DNA of 64,000 bases. Origin: Diadema setosum. Its lineage: Eukaryota; Echinodermata; Echinoidea; Diadematoida; Diadematidae. Below are positions 11,560 to 23,602 of this stretch, in pieces. The first letter of the stretch is position 1. Each line of letters opens with the position of its first letter. The stretch lies in NCBI RefSeq assembly GCF_964275005.1, contig NC_092706.1:8969644-9033643 (forward strand), given 5' to 3'. The position numbers and the translations under genes are program-made. Below the pieces are notes generated by a model. The model worked only from the letters and a program-made list of their open reading frames with translations. It did no database searches and was not told the DNA's origin.

Positions 11560-11906
11560 TTTGTTAATTCACCAGTCTTGTGTCCTTGTCACCCTCCCTC
11601 TTCACCTCCATTTCCCTTCTCTCTCTCCCCTCTCTCTCTCGTCATATTTCCCTTTCTTTGTTTCTGTTTTTTCACCATATATCGTGTATATATTGTATGT
11701 TTCTGTACATTTTTTTTTCTTTTCATCAATCGTATTTCATCCTTTTTTACTTTGTTATAGTTGTTTTGTACACTTTCAAAGTTATTCGCAATTCTGTATC
11801 ATGAATTAATAATGTGATATATGTTTTACATTGGACTCCGATACCTAGAGTATGGGTTGTTGAGTAAAATAAACTTTCAAACTTTCGAACTTTCAAACTT
11901 TCAAAC
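11560..11906 (+). mobile_element. LINE 3' end with short tandem-repeat tail
   Basis: Sequence after the tandem array continues the LINE 3' untranslated region. It ends in repeated ACTTTCAA-type units (11,873-11,906) right after TGAGTAAAATAAAC. Non-LTR families of the CR1/L2 type end in short tandem repeats rather than poly(A), so this is read as the true 3' terminus of the element that starts before position 1. Confidence 0.65.
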
Positions 11907-11956
11907 CTGAGACGCGCTGTCTTTGAAGTTGTTGTTGTTTATCAAGCGTCAATAGG

Positions 11957-12227
11957 GGGTTCACACGTACATCAATTAGCGGGATACAAATCTCGAGATT
12001 TGCATCGCGATCGGTATCTCGAGTTTTTTTAACGTGTGGACAGCTAATCCCAAGAAATCTTGCGCTAATTCCTCGATTAGCGGGATATCTGTACGTGTGA
12101 ACGGTCGCAAAAACTCGAGATTCCGAGCGCGATCGCTATCCCGCTAATTTGGAACGTGTGGACGGTTGCAAAAAATCTCGAGATATGGAGCGTGATCGTC
12201 ATCCCGCTATTTTGTACGTGTGAACCC
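11957..12227. mobile_element. MITE with GGGTTCACACGTACA ends and internal 62-bp repeats
   Basis: Terminal repeats GGGTTCACACGTACA and TGTACGTGTGAACCC are complementary. Inside, a unit running CGTGTG, GGT(C/T)GCAAAAA, CTCGAGAT, GCG(C/T)GATCG, ATCCCGCTA is repeated about every 62 bp (near 12,092, 12,153 and the right end), with an inverted counterpart at the left. Confidence 0.7.
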
Positions 12228-12257
12228 GGCTTTTGAGTGGTCTCAGGTGATGTGCGT

Positions 12258-12330
12258 GATACGCTTGTGGACCGCGCGCTGTCCATTTGTTTGTACAGGA
12301 TTAGCGCGCACTTTTCCGTCTTTTCATAGT
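12258..12330. repeat. Dispersed repeat, partner near the right end of the window
   Basis: A block containing GCGCGCTGTCCATTTGTTT, GTACAGGATTAGC and GCGCACTTT recurs at 63,491-63,545 in the same orientation with few changes. No terminal structure is visible. It could be the edge of a larger repeat or a conserved promoter-proximal stretch of a duplicated gene. Confidence 0.55.
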
Positions 12331-12729
12331 CCCGGTAGTGTAGAGGGCGCTGTTGATGATACTGCCGATCACCGTTAGCATTGATACGAAGATTACCGAA
12401 GTTGAGCTGTCATCAAGAGTAAAGTGCGTAAGCGTTGCTAAGTACCGTTGCCTTCGTTGTCTTCTCTGCGCATCGCGCAGTCTATAGTAATGCCAGGGTG
12501 CGTCCGTATGTGCTTCTTATTATGACTTCAAAAAAGAAGTTTGCTAAAGCTGTCATTCCTCTCAGCCGAATCATGAACCGAATTGTGATCGGACCAATGA
12601 CTATAGTGAATCGGACTTCTTCGGACTCGGGGGATGTGGGCCAAAGCGTAAGCGCTAAAGAGGAGTCGATAGCGTAGGTCTCTATAGGAAACTTGCGCCG
12701 TGCGCCCGCGTACGCATTTGACTAAAACA

Positions 12730-12763
12730 CCGGGACCATGCATCTTTAGGTGCATGGTCCCGG
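12730..12763. repeat. 34-bp hairpin
   Basis: Arms CCGGGACCATGCA and TGCATGGTCCCGG are perfect complements around the loop TCTTTAGG. No T-run follows and no function is inferred. Confidence 0.6.
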
Positions 12764-15700
12764 GGGTCCAGGGGGTCGCGCCGCCTTTTTCGGGGGTTAT
12801 AATATGTCACTCCTTGATCGCATTTGTATTGATGATTTTCATATTTTTACAATTGAACAACAACTACAAGCTGGTTATACTGGGTATAGAGTTTCAGAAT
12901 TCATATTGACTGGCATCAGGAATAAGAATGTTTTCAAAATTTATAGCAAATCACGATGAGCAAAAAATCATAGCCTGGCAGCTTCACCGTAAGAATGCAT
13001 GAGTGGGGGCTCAAGGAAGCAGAACAGAAGAAGTAAACATGCATAAATTATACACAGATGAACTTGTTTGGAAAGCAGTATTGTAATAGAATCGCATTTC
13101 TACATTTCTGAAATGTGTGAGCCTCCTATGTCATCATCCTTGTTCAGTGTAATTTGTTTTGGGTTTTTCAGAGTTTTGGTTTCTCAGTCTGCTCAAGGAC
13201 CACAATAATTAAAGTCCACAAATCTATACATGGAGCTGTCGATTTCAAATGTACTACAAGTCATGATGCGAAATTATGAAAAATCGTCTTGACTTCCCCT
13301 TTAAGAGGTTGACCTCTCTCTACCTCTCGCTCTACTTCCAGACTTCTTCTCAATAAATCACTACTGTAACTGTGACATGACATTATAAATCAATGAACAA
13401 GCATTAGATAAATAGATTCCCATTGGTAATCGTCGCGGTGATCTTTCGTCTTACCCAGACAAGAAAAAAAAAAGTGACGTCATAATTAAAGGTGGTACTT
13501 TTCTGGTAATGACATCGATCTTCGCCGAGTTTAAAGCTATATAGTTCTCATATCGGTATCTTAGCAACTGAATAAGTGAAGTACTTAGCCAAGTTAAGCA
13601 CTCAGGAAAATACTTGGCTTTTAACTGAAGTACCAATCATGAATACCGGCTTTGGAGCCAAAAAGGAAAATGTCGCAATTTGACAAGCAGTGATGAAAAC
13701 GCCTAGAATAGTACTCCTTTTCAAAGAACTTGTGAGATCAGATTGTATTTCAGGTGCCGCTGAACGTTTTTCAGAGTGACGAACCTTCGGAAAGTCATAG
13801 TGTTGCGTTTCCTTTTCCAATTTTTTCCCAGCTTTATTTTTTTTTAATTTTTTTTTTTTTGTTATTAGAAGCAAAAAGATGCCTAACCGAAAAAATATCA
13901 ATAACAAAAACCCGCCAAAGTTAAGCGCTTTTATATATAAATTATGGTCTTTAATTACGCATCTCTTCACCATTGAGAGGAAAATGTTCCTCAGGTTTCC
14001 ACCAGCTGTTTCTTCACGGGCAGGTTTCCAGCATGCCTAAAAAATATCTTGCAAAATTTGATAGGATAATCAACTACAAGCAAATTCTATAAAATGTCTG
14101 GTGATGCCATAAGAAAATTTTAATGCAGACATAGAAACGAGCAGTTTTCCTGATCTCCCGAACCCAGCATATAGCAGAGACATTCCTTGCAGAAATTATA
14201 TGTATTGATTTTGAAATTTTCTTTTCGATTTACGATGGGCTTTTAACCTTTGCTGGTGCCAGAGAGATTATCGTATATCATACCTTTTTCTAGGATGAGA
14301 CTGCATTTACAAAGCTGACCATCCAGAGATTTTCAATCAATTCCATTTCAGTCCAATTATTATAGGACTATACATTCATTCCATTCAGATCAGATCAATC
14401 ACAATATATATTTACATGGAACACGACAACTATACAGAGATCTGATGAGGACATGTCCCGACTCTCGAGAAGTTACACTAACAGGTAACTTGTGTCGATG
14501 CCCTGATACAATATAACAGTGTGAATAATTGATAAAGAATTATGTACAAACACACATAAATACACAAAAGAAAAGTTGAAAAAAGAAGAAAAAAACAGGG
14601 TACAGTTCACAGACACCACAACGAAAAAAAAATTGTGTACATGTACATGTATGCATTTTGAAGGGACAAAGTGTATACAAAGCACATATCTTATTATACC
14701 ACAGCAAAAAAAAAAAATAATAATAATAACAATCCTAACACACTTATAAGATAATGTTATAGATACAGTAAAACAGATTCTGATACATAAGAATTATTCT
14801 TGTTATTGGAAAGTCAATTTGCAAGGAACTTGTAATAAGTCGCCGGCTTACCTTTTCCTTACGCTTGTCTGTCTGCTGTGATAGATGCGTTAGGATGTGT
14901 TTGACTCTCTCGAAGATGGATTACTTATACCGTACGATTTTCAATATTCTAGTTATGTTAACTTGTTAAAAACAAAAGAAATCCCATGTGGCTCGCTTCT
15001 CACAGTCATATCATCTACTTCTTGGGCGTTATCACTATGTTCGAATTTAAAGGTAAAACATGTATACTTCTCAGAAGAGAGCAAAATTCATCATCGACCA
15101 TTTGGGAGTTTGTTTCAGGTCTACCGAAAAACTTGTCAGGGCTGACACGATTTGCCAGTATAATGAGTTATTTTGGAGTATTTTTTTAGATCAGAAGTAA
15201 ATAGATGATTTCGATCCTAACTATGGTAAAGTTCTACCTTTACCGATTACTGAACGGGGAGGGCGCTTCAGGAAGAAAAGGTGATGATCGATTGCGCCCT
15301 GCATGGCAATAAGTAAATTCAGCCACTGATTTCAACACGCTGCATGCGATTCACTCTCGCGCAGAAGATCGATGGACATGACTGTCTGCCTTGGCCTGAT
15401 CTGCATGTAATGGATTGTAAAACGATACCTAGCATGCGGACATTCTGTGAGATTGCAATAGCCACTGTCGGCCATAGCTGTCGGGGTATATCGTTTTTGT
15501 TGTTGGTGGTTTTTTTCTAATATGTCGCATTTTTTCGTTATACTCAATTAAAACCGTGTTATCACAGCTTTAAAGCGTTATTTTGCACATTTCCTATTCA
15601 TAATATGAGTCCATTTTAGAGGAAAAAATCGACAGTTTCTGGAGGCATTTGGAAACTATATGATTTACCCTTAAGATATGAATGCAAATAATGAGACGCA

Positions 15701-17397
15701 TTGCGTGGAGCAACAAGATAAGATTAGAATTGCATCTTGCCACGCGTGCAATTTGGGATGTAAAGACTTGCGAAACTCCGTGTCATTCAAATACTCAAGG
15801 AGAAAAGATGTCTCATTTCTACATATATCTTCATGACGTAAAGTCATATCGTCATGGATATTTTTAAGAAGCTGTTGATAGGTGAATGCGCATGCGATAA
15901 CTTTGCGCATGCTCCTTTAATTTGCATGATAGTGCAGAAAAAAAAAAGGAAAACGTCACAGCATTGGCATATTGCCAAACTGAGCGTACAGTTTAACCGC
16001 GAGAGGGGTCGGGCAACAAACTTTTCTCCCGTTTACAATCCAATTTGTACCTTCATGCTCAAGTTGGATTTCAAAAGTAGAGCAAAATTAGATGAGTGAA
16101 CGGGAGATGTTTCATCAAATAAGACATTTTAATGTTCATGCGTTTCACGAATGACACTACTTTATGAACACCCACATGGTATATTCATCTAGTGAAATAA
16201 CGATGTCATCACCGCACAACATTACTGTTCCATTGGCTTGTCCTGAAAAAAAAAAAAAATGCCATAAATAATCTAAGTCACGTTTTGAGACGATTATTCA
16301 GCAACCAGAATTTAAAATCACTTCCAACTTAAATTTCAGCATTGCTAGATCATTACAAGATTACATTTTATTGATGCTAAGAGTGTCAATGACTATTTTT
16401 GATTGATTTCATGCTGCACGAGGAAACAGATTGTGTCGTGTACCTTGTATTAGGAGGTGCAACCGTACCTTTTGGTGAAGATAAAAACAGGGGGGTGTGT
16501 ATTTACCAGTGCAATTTCTTCATCCAATGCACACGTATCGTGCTGGTTCACTCAGAAGCAATGGGGACATTTTAACCCAAGTCGCAAATCCGTAAGATGT
16601 ATAGATGGTGAGAAATTGTGATGTATACAATCTATGTACCCCCGACTAACATAACGATGTCATCAAAAAGGAATGATAAACGATGGAATTGGTATCTTCT
16701 ATACAGATTAATTTGGCAAACCGTTCCAATTTTCTACCAATCAAAACAAAGTCCTATTCATATCAAGCTACCGCAGCCGGCAGCAAACCGAAAATTCAGC
16801 TTAAATCAGCAATCCCAGGCATTCTCATGCTGTAATATAAGCAAGTAATATTAAAGGTCCTGTTTACCTTCGGGAGCAGTGATTTAAAGAATGATCAAGA
16901 TATCACATTTCATGCATATGTGTAGGTCTGTAGATACCACAAAACATCCTACCATATAAAATTTCCCAATAAAGCCTAAAATAAAAGAAAATATCAGTAT
17001 TGATTTTTTAAAGAAACGTAACTGTAGACGGTTTAGTCTTGACATTTTTTTTTTTTTTTTTTACTATTGTTCACATTTTGTATATTTAACAATACTTGAC
17101 ATCGATTTTACTGATTCAAGGTTTTACAGTGGTTTTTCTATCCCTAACTCGTATTTTAGAATTATTTTGAAGCTCTAATGCTGGGTGTTTGTTTCATCTG
17201 CAAATGGTAAATAATGCCTTTGATGTATAATCCTGATTTTGCCGGCTTTGGATACGCTCTCTTCATAGTGTCTGCGTAATCATACGTGCGATTATCTATA
17301 CTCACCATATAGCAGAACTATGTCAAATCTATACAGCCATGCAGTGTGCATGATGAGGTGATCAGTATTTATAGTTCTCCTATGAAGATCTACATTG
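12764..17397. other. 4.6 kb with no recognisable gene
   Basis: Open frames here are short and show no family motif or convincing splice pattern. The stretch contains homopolymer runs (13,838-13,860, 14,705-14,716, 16,246-16,259, 17,046-17,062) and AT-rich single-copy-looking sequence. It may be intergenic or intronic. Confidence 0.5.
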
Positions 17398-17700
17398 CAG
17401 AGACTCCAACTCTCCCGTTTTCGACGGGAGATCTCCTGCCGAAAACCCATTTTTGCAAAATCTCCTGTTCTCCCGCTTGAGATTCAATTTCTCCCGCCCT
17501 GGCTCTGTGTCTCCCGTTGGAAAGGATTTCTTACTTATTGCTACTGTATGTTGAAAAAATAAGCCTTAGATAGCACCAGAGAGCATCTAGAACCATAGGA
17601 ACTTCGCGCTTCGCACACGTCAACTTGGAGTCTCCCGTTTGCTCGGGGTTTCAGGCGGGAGAATCTCCAGATCAGATGGTGCTTTGGGTTGGAGTCTCTG
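17398..17700. mobile_element. CAGAGACTCCAAC MITE, copy 1, 6-bp target duplication
   Basis: Ends CAGAGACTCCAAC and GTTGGAGTCTCTG are complementary. The element is flanked by ACATTG on both sides (17,392-17,397 and 17,701-17,706). A second copy lies at 53,140-53,435 with its own 6-bp duplication. The interior is full of TCTCCCG motifs in both orientations. No protein is encoded. The consistent 6-bp duplication is uncommon and would fit a Dada-like group, but no transposase is present to test that. Confidence 0.8.
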
Positions 17701-17822
17701 ACATTGTATAAGTTCTTCTTGATACATTAGCGAGGGCTATCGGAGAGAGGCTTCAGGGAAGTGATGATGGAGTTGCGTATTAACCTCTATTAAACGCTTA
17801 TATAACTCTGTATTCTATCTGT

Positions 17823-19020
17823 TGTCACGAGTGGAGTGACAGACGCTCTCCTCCACTGAGGTCAATTTGCATGGAATTTGTAAATTAGCACTTAAGCATG
17901 TAAATTGATGCAAACTGTTTAGCATTTCAATAGAAGAAATTCCAGACCGCTCCCGGTAGAGCCACGGTAGTGCTATGTGTGGCAAGGAGCGGCAGTATGA
18001 CATCAGGCCGTGAAGGGGACATCACGCTGTGGTGCTGTCTCCGTGACACATTGCATGAGAATGACCACTCGGTAACGGTGACAGGGGCCGCCACCCCAGT
18101 CAGTATTAACTAGAGATACCCACAGATAGTGGTAAGTGCATTAATTCTGAAATGTTTATGTATTCAATTGGCATAATTCGTTTGTGTAACTGATATTCGA
18201 ATTGAGAGTGAATATTGTTAAACGCTTCAGTTAATATGTGATATAGAATATAGAATGGTTGTTATTTATGGTTGCATGAGCTGAGATACATTTGTATATT
18301 TATAATGAGGTAATTTGAACGTTGATTAGGATAATATGAATGTGCTCAAGTGCTCTGGCTGTAAGTGATCTGAATATTTTGATATTTGAAGGGTTTCCGG
18401 GTTTCCCGAAGGGTCAAGGGCCCACTGACACTGCAAGAGGCAGTTGCATAAAGGCGTCGTTGACTGTCGACCAGCTCCGAGGCTGTAAGGGAGCATAGAC
18501 TGTCGACTGAACTTCATTCCTGGATGCTGAGGAGACACCGCTAAGACGTCCGTCGGGAGAGCGACCACGCGAACGGCAATCGCGAAGAGTTGCTACGACA
18601 GACCACGCGACAGTCCATACCAGCACCAGCGTAACGGGGCCCCGTCGTCGACCGACATCGTCATCGACCTGCATTGTCATCGTCATACATCGTCGTCATA
18701 AGCCATCGTCACGCAACGTACACCCGTGACAGCCATTCGAGGTGAAATAAGTCCAATTTAAGTTAAACATAAACTCCTAAGAGCCAGAAAGCCACTGAGC
18801 AGGAATAATTTATGTTCGTTTTTTCTCTTTTTATAATTTGCTGTAAAACCAATAGTCAGTTATAGACAATTAAAATATTTGAGTTAACTGAATGCACATT
18901 GTTTCCTCCGTTTCATCTTGTATGAGTTACAGCCTACCAACAGTTCTCAGAGGTTATGAAAATTTCTTTGTTCCGTTTATTTCCATATATAAGGATGGAA
19001 ATCGGGCAAATTCTGTGACA
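17823..19020 (+). repeat. 5' LTR
   Basis: 1,198 bp, starting TGTCACGAGTGGAGTGACAG and ending CAAATTCTGTGACA, with the usual TG...CA termini. It carries the expected promoter for the element, but no unambiguous TATA box or poly(A) signal could be assigned. A cluster of CATCGTC/CGTCGTCA repeats occurs around 18,650-18,710. Confidence 0.93.
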
Positions 19021-19022
19021 AT

Positions 19023-19036
19023 TGGGGGCTCGTCCG
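19023..19036 (+). other. Primer-binding site, tRNA-Pro type
   Basis: TGGGGGCTCGTCCG starts 2 nt after the 5' LTR. These 14 bases match the complement of the 3' end of tRNA-Pro, the primer also used by murine leukaemia-type retroviruses; the match is lost in the last four positions of a full 18-nt site. Confidence 0.8.
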
Positions 19037-19123
19037 CTGGAGAGAACTTGGCAGGGTTTATTCATGCAAGAATATTTGAGACGTGATTTGTGTAACCTCA
19101 TGTTGTGTGTATAAGATATCACA

Positions 19124-22100
19124 ATGGAATTAGAGAAGTACGTACAGTTAGGTAAAGATTGTGGACTGCAAGGTGCAGAACTAGTGGAGTTTGCCCGCAC
19201 TGAAAGAGACAAGTATCTCGAAGAAAAGAGACGAGATGAAAAGTTAGAAAGAGATGAAAGACAGGTACAGAGGGAAGAAATAACCAAGCAAAAGAGGATT
19301 GAGTTAGAAATAGCTCAATATAGGAGTGTCAATGTGAAGGGAACAAATAGTGTAAGGAGTAGCTTACCAAGCTTGCCGGCGTTTCGCGCTGACTCTGACG
19401 ATTTGGACGCTTATCTGTTGCGCTTTGAGAGATATGCAAAACAAAGTCAGTGGCCAGAGGAATGCTGGGCTCCTGCATTGGGGAACCTTTTGACCGGGCG
19501 CGCTTTACAAGTTTATTCTCTCTTACCGGCAAATGAAGCCGACGACTATGAAAGTCTGAAAGATACACTCTTGCGGCAGTTTGCGCTAACTGAAGAAGGC
19601 TTTCGCAAACGTTTTCGAGAGGCGCGGCAGAAAATGGGCGAATCATTTGGGCAATTTGCAACGCGCATAACCGGATATGCTACTAGATGGGTAGAGATGT
19701 CGGGTACAAGTAAGTCCTATGAAGGGCTACTAGAGCTAACGGTGCGTGAACAGCTGCTCGAATGTTGTGATCGTGGATTATCTGTTTTCATTCGTGAGAG
19801 AAACCCACGATCGGTGAAAGAGATGGCAGATATCGCAGATCGGTATCGGGACGCACACGGGCATGGCGGCTCCGGTAAACGCGCACGCGACGATAATAAG
19901 TCTCGTAACCAGGGCAACGAAGCAAGCCAAGCAAAGAAAGGGGGCGCTACGTCACGTGACAACCAGGGTTGCTTTGTCTGTGGTAAGCAAGGACATTTTG
20001 CTTCTAAGTGTCCAGACCGTAAAACTGACCAGTCGAAATTAACTAGCAAGCAGTATGTGCCAAAGTCAAAACAGACGGGGGCAACATGTGTGGTAGGAGT
20101 ATGCCCTACTCATGATGCTCACGAGAGAGGGAATGTTAGTGGCACACCTTCTGTTAAACTGATGTGTGGTCACGAGTTACCCCTTCTTAGTGGTGGGTGT
20201 AACGTAGGCACAGACATGCCGACATGTGAAGGTATGTTAAACGGTAAAAGAGTGAAGGTGCTGAGAGACACTGGTTGCAACACCGTAGTGGTGAAACGTC
20301 AACTGATAGAGGAGTCTCAGCTGACTGGTGAGGTTCAAACTTGTGTGCTCATAGATGGTACTGTGAGAAAAGTGCCATTAGCAAAAGTTGAAATCGATTC
20401 ACCATACTTTGTTGGAACAACACATGCTTTATGTATGACGAATCCTATCTACGATCTAATCATAGGTAATGTTAGTGGTGCTAGGCAGCCTGGCGACGAG
20501 GACATCGGATGGAGCGGAGAGGATGCTAGGGAGAAGCCGTCAGCTGACGAGATGACGACCTCCGGTTCAGAGGCAGAGTCCGCGGAAGCAGAGTCTTCGA
20601 AAGGGACAACGCAGAACGGCATCACAACGACCTCCGACAGTCGTGATCGTCCCCACACTGACGAGAGTGTGAAGCAGTTACCAACACCCCTACCTACAAC
20701 CAACGAAAGTGCAGCAGTAGAGACAAGAGGCATGAGGAAATCGAAGGAACGGCCGTGGAAGAGACTAGGATCAGCAGACCAGCCGACGATCACTGCAACC
20801 AGGGAGGAGATGATCAGAGAGCAGGCACGAGATGCTACGCTGGAGAAACTTCGAAAGTTGGCGGAGAAAGGTGAGGCTAAGGCTGTAGGGAAAGGAAGTG
20901 AGGTCAGATATTTTTGTCGTGACAATCTTCTCTTCCGTGAATACAGGTCTCCCTACGTCGAGAGAGGAAAGACATTCACGCAGCTAGTGGTGCCCCAGCC
21001 GTATCGCAGTGAAGTACTCCGACTAGCTCACGACTCCCCTCTAGCAGGTCACCTGCAGACGAAGAAGACGGCTGACCGGATTCTCGCCCACTTCTATTGG
21101 CCAGGGATTCAAGCCGATGTCAAGCGTTACTGTGCATCATGCGATTCATGTCAACGCACCACGCCAAAGGGTAAGATAGGGAAAGTACCCCTGACCATCC
21201 CCCCTTTGATTGATACATGTTTCCGTAGAGTGGCGGTCGATTTGATCGGACCACTTGAACCGATCACCGAGAGAGGGAATCGATATATCTTGACGATAAT
21301 CGATCTTGCAACTAGATACCCAGAGGCGGTAGCGTTACCACGAATCGAAGCAGAACGGGTAGCAGAGGCGTTAGTTGAAGTATTCTCGAGGTTAGGCATT
21401 CCTAATGAGATACTCTCTGATAACGGCACTCAATTCGTTTCAGGTGTGATGAAAGAGGCAGCTCAACTCCTGGGAGTGAAGCAATTTCACACGACACCAT
21501 ACCACCCGATGGCGAACGGCGCCTGCGAGAGATTCAACGGCACTTTGAAACAGATGCTGAGGAGGATGTGCCAGGAGCGACCTCGTGATTGGGACCGCTT
21601 CCTGCCAGCTCTTCTCTTCGCATATCGAGAGGTACCTCACGAAAGCCTTGGCTTTTCTCCTTTCGAACTCATGTACGGCCGAGTGGTGAGAGGACCCATG
21701 ACTGTGCTAAAAGAACTGTGGACTAAGGAGATCCCTGAGGAGGAAACGAAGACTACGTACCAGTACGTCATCGATCTCCAAAACCGACTCGAACAGACGT
21801 GTGAACTCGCCAAAGAGGAGCTGTCCAAAGCATCAAGGAAGTACAAGAAACACTTTGACGTGAAGACGAAGGAGAGACGCTTCGAGTGCGGCGACAAAGT
21901 GCTACTCCTGTTACCGACGACGCGGAATAAGCTGCAAATGCAATGGCGAGGTCCGTTCGAAATCGTGCAGCGAATTGCCAGAGACGATTACCGATTGCTA
22001 GTGAACGGTAAGGAAAGGACCTACCACGCCAATCTCCTGAAACGGTACATTGGGAGAGAAGACGAGAAAGTCGACGACCTCGAGAACGAAAACCAGGGAC

Positions 22101-23602
22101 AACTGGAGGCGAACTACGTCAGTGTCGTGGACGACCAGGTAGATGATGACGGATCGGTGCCCCTCTCATTTCCCTCCATCGAAGCGTCGGAAAGCGTGCA
22201 TGACGTGAAGTGCAGTGACGAGCTAGACGAGGAGAAGATGAAGGAGGTAAAATCCCTCTTGCTGGAGTTCTCGGATGTCATGACCGATGTCCCAGGACGG
22301 ACCGACATCATCGAGCACGCCATCGAACTGAAAACGAACGAGCCGATACGTTCTCGCCCATACCCAGTCCCCCGGTCACTGAAGGAGACCATCAGACAGG
22401 AGGTCGACACCATGTTGAGGATGGGAGTGATCGAAAGGTCGACATCGCCATACGCATCCCCCGTGGTCCTTGTAAAGAAAAAGGACGGGAAGAATCGCTT
22501 CTGCGTCGACTATAGGAAGTTGAACGCCAAGACAGTTGTCGACAACGAACCAATCCCAAAAATCGAAGAACTGATGGCAGAGATAGGAAATGCAAAGTTC
22601 TTCACTAAGATCGATTTGGCCAAGGGCTACTGGCAGATACCCGTGGTCGAAGAAGACCGGAAGAAGACCGCGTTTGTCACGCCAGACGGCCAGTACGAGT
22701 TCAAGGTACTACCATTCGGGCTAGTAAATGCCCCAGCAGTGTTCACTCGGATGATGAGAGCTCTGCTGGAAGGCCTGCCCCATGTCGTCCATTACATCGA
22801 CGACATTCTGATCTACAGTTCCTCATGGGAGGAGCACCTGAACGACATCCGACAAGTCTGCCTCCGACTACGACAGGCTCACCTTACAGCGAGACCGACA
22901 AAGTGTCATGTCGCGTGTAAGTCCGTGGAGTTCTTAGGACACATCGTAGGACAAGGAAAGATGAAACCTACCCCAGAACAGATCCAGAAGGTGATGGCGA
23001 CAACGCGACCGACAACCAAGAAGGAGGTGAGAGCATTCTTGGGGCTCGTGGGATATTATCGGAAGTTTATTCCGAACATGTCCACGATCGCTGCTCCCCT
23101 CACAGACGCGACGAAGAAGAATGAGCCTGACAAGATAAGATGGGACGAATCCCATGAGCAAGCATTTTGTACACTACGAGACAGACTAGTCGACTTCCCA
23201 ATTCTAAGACTACCCGATGACGACAAAGAGTTCGTTCTACGGACCGATGCATCCGATGTGGGACTCGGCGCTGTGCTGATGCAGGAAAGCGAGGGGAAAT
23301 ACTTCCCCATCAGCTACGCTTCTCGAAAACTGCTGCAGCGCGAGCGCGTATACCCAATCGTAGAGCGCGAGTGTCTAGCTCTTGCGTGGGCGGTCAAAAA
23401 GTTCTCGTACTTTTTGTATGGCCGAGCATTCCAGCTGCAAACTGACCACTACCCGCTTGCTCATCTAACACACGCGCGAATGCAAAACCCAAGAGTCATG
23501 CGCTGGGCGCTTGCACTGCAGGCATATCAGTATCGTGTACAGGTAATCAAAGGCTCAGAGAATGTTGGGGCTGATTACCTCAGCAGATGCCCTACTGATT
23601 AG
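19124..23602 (+). CDS. Gag-Pol polyprotein, Gmr1-type domain order, intact
   Basis: 1,492 codons in one frame. In order: a coiled, charged Gag N terminus and capsid-like region (to about residue 270); a CCHC zinc knuckle CFVCGKQGHFASKC (about 284-297); an aspartic protease with DTGC (about 380) and a DLIIGN flap-side motif; an integrase with an H2C2 zinc site (LAHDSPLAGH then CASCDSC, about 640-680) and DDE residues in VAVDLIGPL, LSDNGTQF and NGACERFNG (about 703, 765, 801); a GPF-type module (MQWRGPFEIV, about 940); then reverse transcriptase with YIDD (about 1,223) and RNase H with RTDASDVGLGAVL and QTDHYPL (about 1,370-1,450). Integrase precedes reverse transcriptase, the reverse of ordinary gypsy order. 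Gag and Pol share one frame, so no frameshift is needed. No stop or frameshift was found. The start is the first ATG after the leader (ATGGAATTAGAG). Confidence 0.95.
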   Translation: MELEKYVQLGKDCGLQGAELVEFARTERDKYLEEKRRDEKLERDERQVQREEITKQKRIELEIAQYRSVNVKGTNSVRSSLPSLPAFRADSDDLDAYLLRFERYAKQSQWPEECWAPALGNLLTGRALQVYSLLPANEADDYESLKDTLLRQFALTEEGFRKRFREARQKMGESFGQFATRITGYATRWVEMSGTSKSYEGLLELTVREQLLECCDRGLSVFIRERNPRSVKEMADIADRYRDAHGHGGSGKRARDDNKSRNQGNEASQAKKGGATSRDNQGCFVCGKQGHFASKCPDRKTDQSKLTSKQYVPKSKQTGATCVVGVCPTHDAHERGNVSGTPSVKLMCGHELPLLSGGCNVGTDMPTCEGMLNGKRVKVLRDTGCNTVVVKRQLIEESQLTGEVQTCVLIDGTVRKVPLAKVEIDSPYFVGTTHALCMTNPIYDLIIGNVSGARQPGDEDIGWSGEDAREKPSADEMTTSGSEAESAEAESSKGTTQNGITTTSDSRDRPHTDESVKQLPTPLPTTNESAAVETRGMRKSKERPWKRLGSADQPTITATREEMIREQARDATLEKLRKLAEKGEAKAVGKGSEVRYFCRDNLLFREYRSPYVERGKTFTQLVVPQPYRSEVLRLAHDSPLAGHLQTKKTADRILAHFYWPGIQADVKRYCASCDSCQRTTPKGKIGKVPLTIPPLIDTCFRRVAVDLIGPLEPITERGNRYILTIIDLATRYPEAVALPRIEAERVAEALVEVFSRLGIPNEILSDNGTQFVSGVMKEAAQLLGVKQFHTTPYHPMANGACERFNGTLKQMLRRMCQERPRDWDRFLPALLFAYREVPHESLGFSPFELMYGRVVRGPMTVLKELWTKEIPEEETKTTYQYVIDLQNRLEQTCELAKEELSKASRKYKKHFDVKTKERRFECGDKVLLLLPTTRNKLQMQWRGPFEIVQRIARDDYRLLVNGKERTYHANLLKRYIGREDEKVDDLENENQGQLEANYVSVVDDQVDDDGSVPLSFPSIEASESVHDVKCSDELDEEKMKEVKSLLLEFSDVMTDVPGRTDIIEHAIELKTNEPIRSRPYPVPRSLKETIRQEVDTMLRMGVIERSTSPYASPVVLVKKKDGKNRFCVDYRKLNAKTVVDNEPIPKIEELMAEIGNAKFFTKIDLAKGYWQIPVVEEDRKKTAFVTPDGQYEFKVLPFGLVNAPAVFTRMMRALLEGLPHVVHYIDDILIYSSSWEEHLNDIRQVCLRLRQAHLTARPTKCHVACKSVEFLGHIVGQGKMKPTPEQIQKVMATTRPTTKKEVRAFLGLVGYYRKFIPNMSTIAAPLTDATKKNEPDKIRWDESHEQAFCTLRDRLVDFPILRLPDDDKEFVLRTDASDVGLGAVLMQESEGKYFPISYASRKLLQRERVYPIVERECLALAWAVKKFSYFLYGRAFQLQTDHYPLAHLTHARMQNPRVMRWALALQAYQYRVQVIKGSENVGADYLSRCPTD

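Noticed and set aside
11473..11804. Pyrimidine-rich Ser/Phe-rich frames
   Set aside because: Low-complexity translation of LINE 3' untranslated CT-rich sequence.
12435..12677. 80-codon plus-strand frame
   Set aside because: No recognisable motif, and codon structure does not favour it over the other frames.
20449..20925. Antisense frames within the Gag-Pol gene
   Set aside because: Shadow frames of the coding strand, with no independent motif.
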